NCBI GenBank assembly: GCA_018436595.1
Contig: JAHDLC010000050.1
Span: forward strand, 1-41,843
DNA from: Synergistaceae bacterium
GTDB taxonomy: Bacteria > Synergistota > Synergistia > Synergistales > Aminobacteriaceae
Length of the DNA: 41,843 bases
Reading direction: 5' to 3'
A program made the position numbers and the translations under genes. Shown here piece by piece: positions 41,708 through 41,843 of the stretch. Under the pieces are notes generated by a model. It searched no databases. It was given only the letters and a program-made list of their open reading frames with translations, and was not told where the DNA came from. Position 1 is the stretch's first letter. Every line of letters begins with the position of its first letter.

Positions 41708-41843
41708 CAAGTCCGTCATCCGGCACAGAAGAATTCCGCCGACGCCCGGAAATCCACCAGACCCCTGCTGCGGCCGTGACCGGGATGGTCAGAAGCAGCC
41801 CCACGGTCCCCGCCACGCTCCTCAGGACTTCCTGGGCTATGTG
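41700..41843 (-). CDS. C-terminal end of a membrane protein (YibE/F-like), cut by the window edge
   Basis: A 47-codon open frame enters from the right edge and ends in TGA at 41700-41702. It reads an amphipathic helix (HIAQEVLRSVAGT), a hydrophobic segment (VGLLLTIPVTAAAGVWWI) and a polar tail of 14 residues. The pattern of helix then LTIPVTA resembles the end of YibE/F-family membrane proteins. With only the last 47 residues visible this assignment is tentative, but that it is a real coding end is likely, since the neighbouring gene's promoter begins at its stop. Confidence 0.65.
   Translation of the reverse strand, partial: HIAQEVLRSVAGTVGLLLTIPVTAAAGVWWISGRRRNSSVPDDGLAD

Overview
The window is about 41.8 kb of gene-dense bacterial chromosome, moderately GC-rich, with consensus-like housekeeping promoters (TTGACA-17-TATAAT) and strong Shine-Dalgarno sites. 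I see no phage, transposon, CRISPR array or rRNA. Gene content and order (ylxM-ffh-rpsP-KH-rimM-trmD-rplS, CtsR/ClpC, SpoVS, LUD-domain protein, NhaC, HI0933-type flavoprotein) suggest an anaerobic diderm of the Synergistota (Aminivibrio/Aminobacterium-like). That assignment is inference; no rRNA is present to settle it.

Layout, left to right. 1-2.2 kb: speD behind a long leader holding an internal terminator, a tRNA-Ala, and transaldolase. 2.3-4.4 kb: a NhaC-type antiporter and a small membrane protein. 4.4-9.3 kb: a protein-quality-control operon read leftward from a CtsR-box promoter, with ctsR, clpC, a membrane-anchored SDH-fold serine protease and an exported parvulin; the mcsA/mcsB genes usual in Firmicutes are absent. 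9.3-15.3 kb: plsY, a degenerate NDP-forming acyl-CoA synthetase homologue, a divergent RelA/SpoT-domain protein and a TPR membrane protein. 15.4-20.1 kb: a tRNA-Leu with the rare anticodon AAG, then the SRP/ribosome-maturation operon (ylxM, ffh, rpsP, KH protein, rimM, a trmD fused to a second SPOUT methyltransferase domain, rplS), driven by a perfect sigma70 promoter.

20.2-26.9 kb is mostly rightward and more accessory: a LUD protein, an asparaginase-fold protein lacking key catalytic residues, a PPC/DUF296 protein, a leftward LysR-ybaK pair, and a divergent XRE / ImmA-IrrE peptidase / radical SAM set, then a MurR/RpiR regulator. The LysR/XRE divergent region holds an 11-nt inverted repeat about 99 bp apart. 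27-33.1 kb is leftward: UPF0173 hydrolase, aspS, hisS, spoVS, an unrecognised 338-aa protein and a metallophosphoesterase. 33.2-39.2 kb is a rightward set of tex, a flavoprotein and a large sensor HD-GYP protein. 39.3-41.6 kb holds two tandem GAPDH paralogues that differ at the coenzyme-selecting residue. The right edge cuts the C-terminal end of a membrane protein that may be of the YibE/F family.

The points most worth a second look are the mcsAB-less CtsR operon with its own protease and foldase, the acyl-CoA synthetase homologue missing both phosphohistidines, the altered RelA/SpoT domain, the speD leader terminator, the GAPDH pair, and the tRNA-Leu(AAG).
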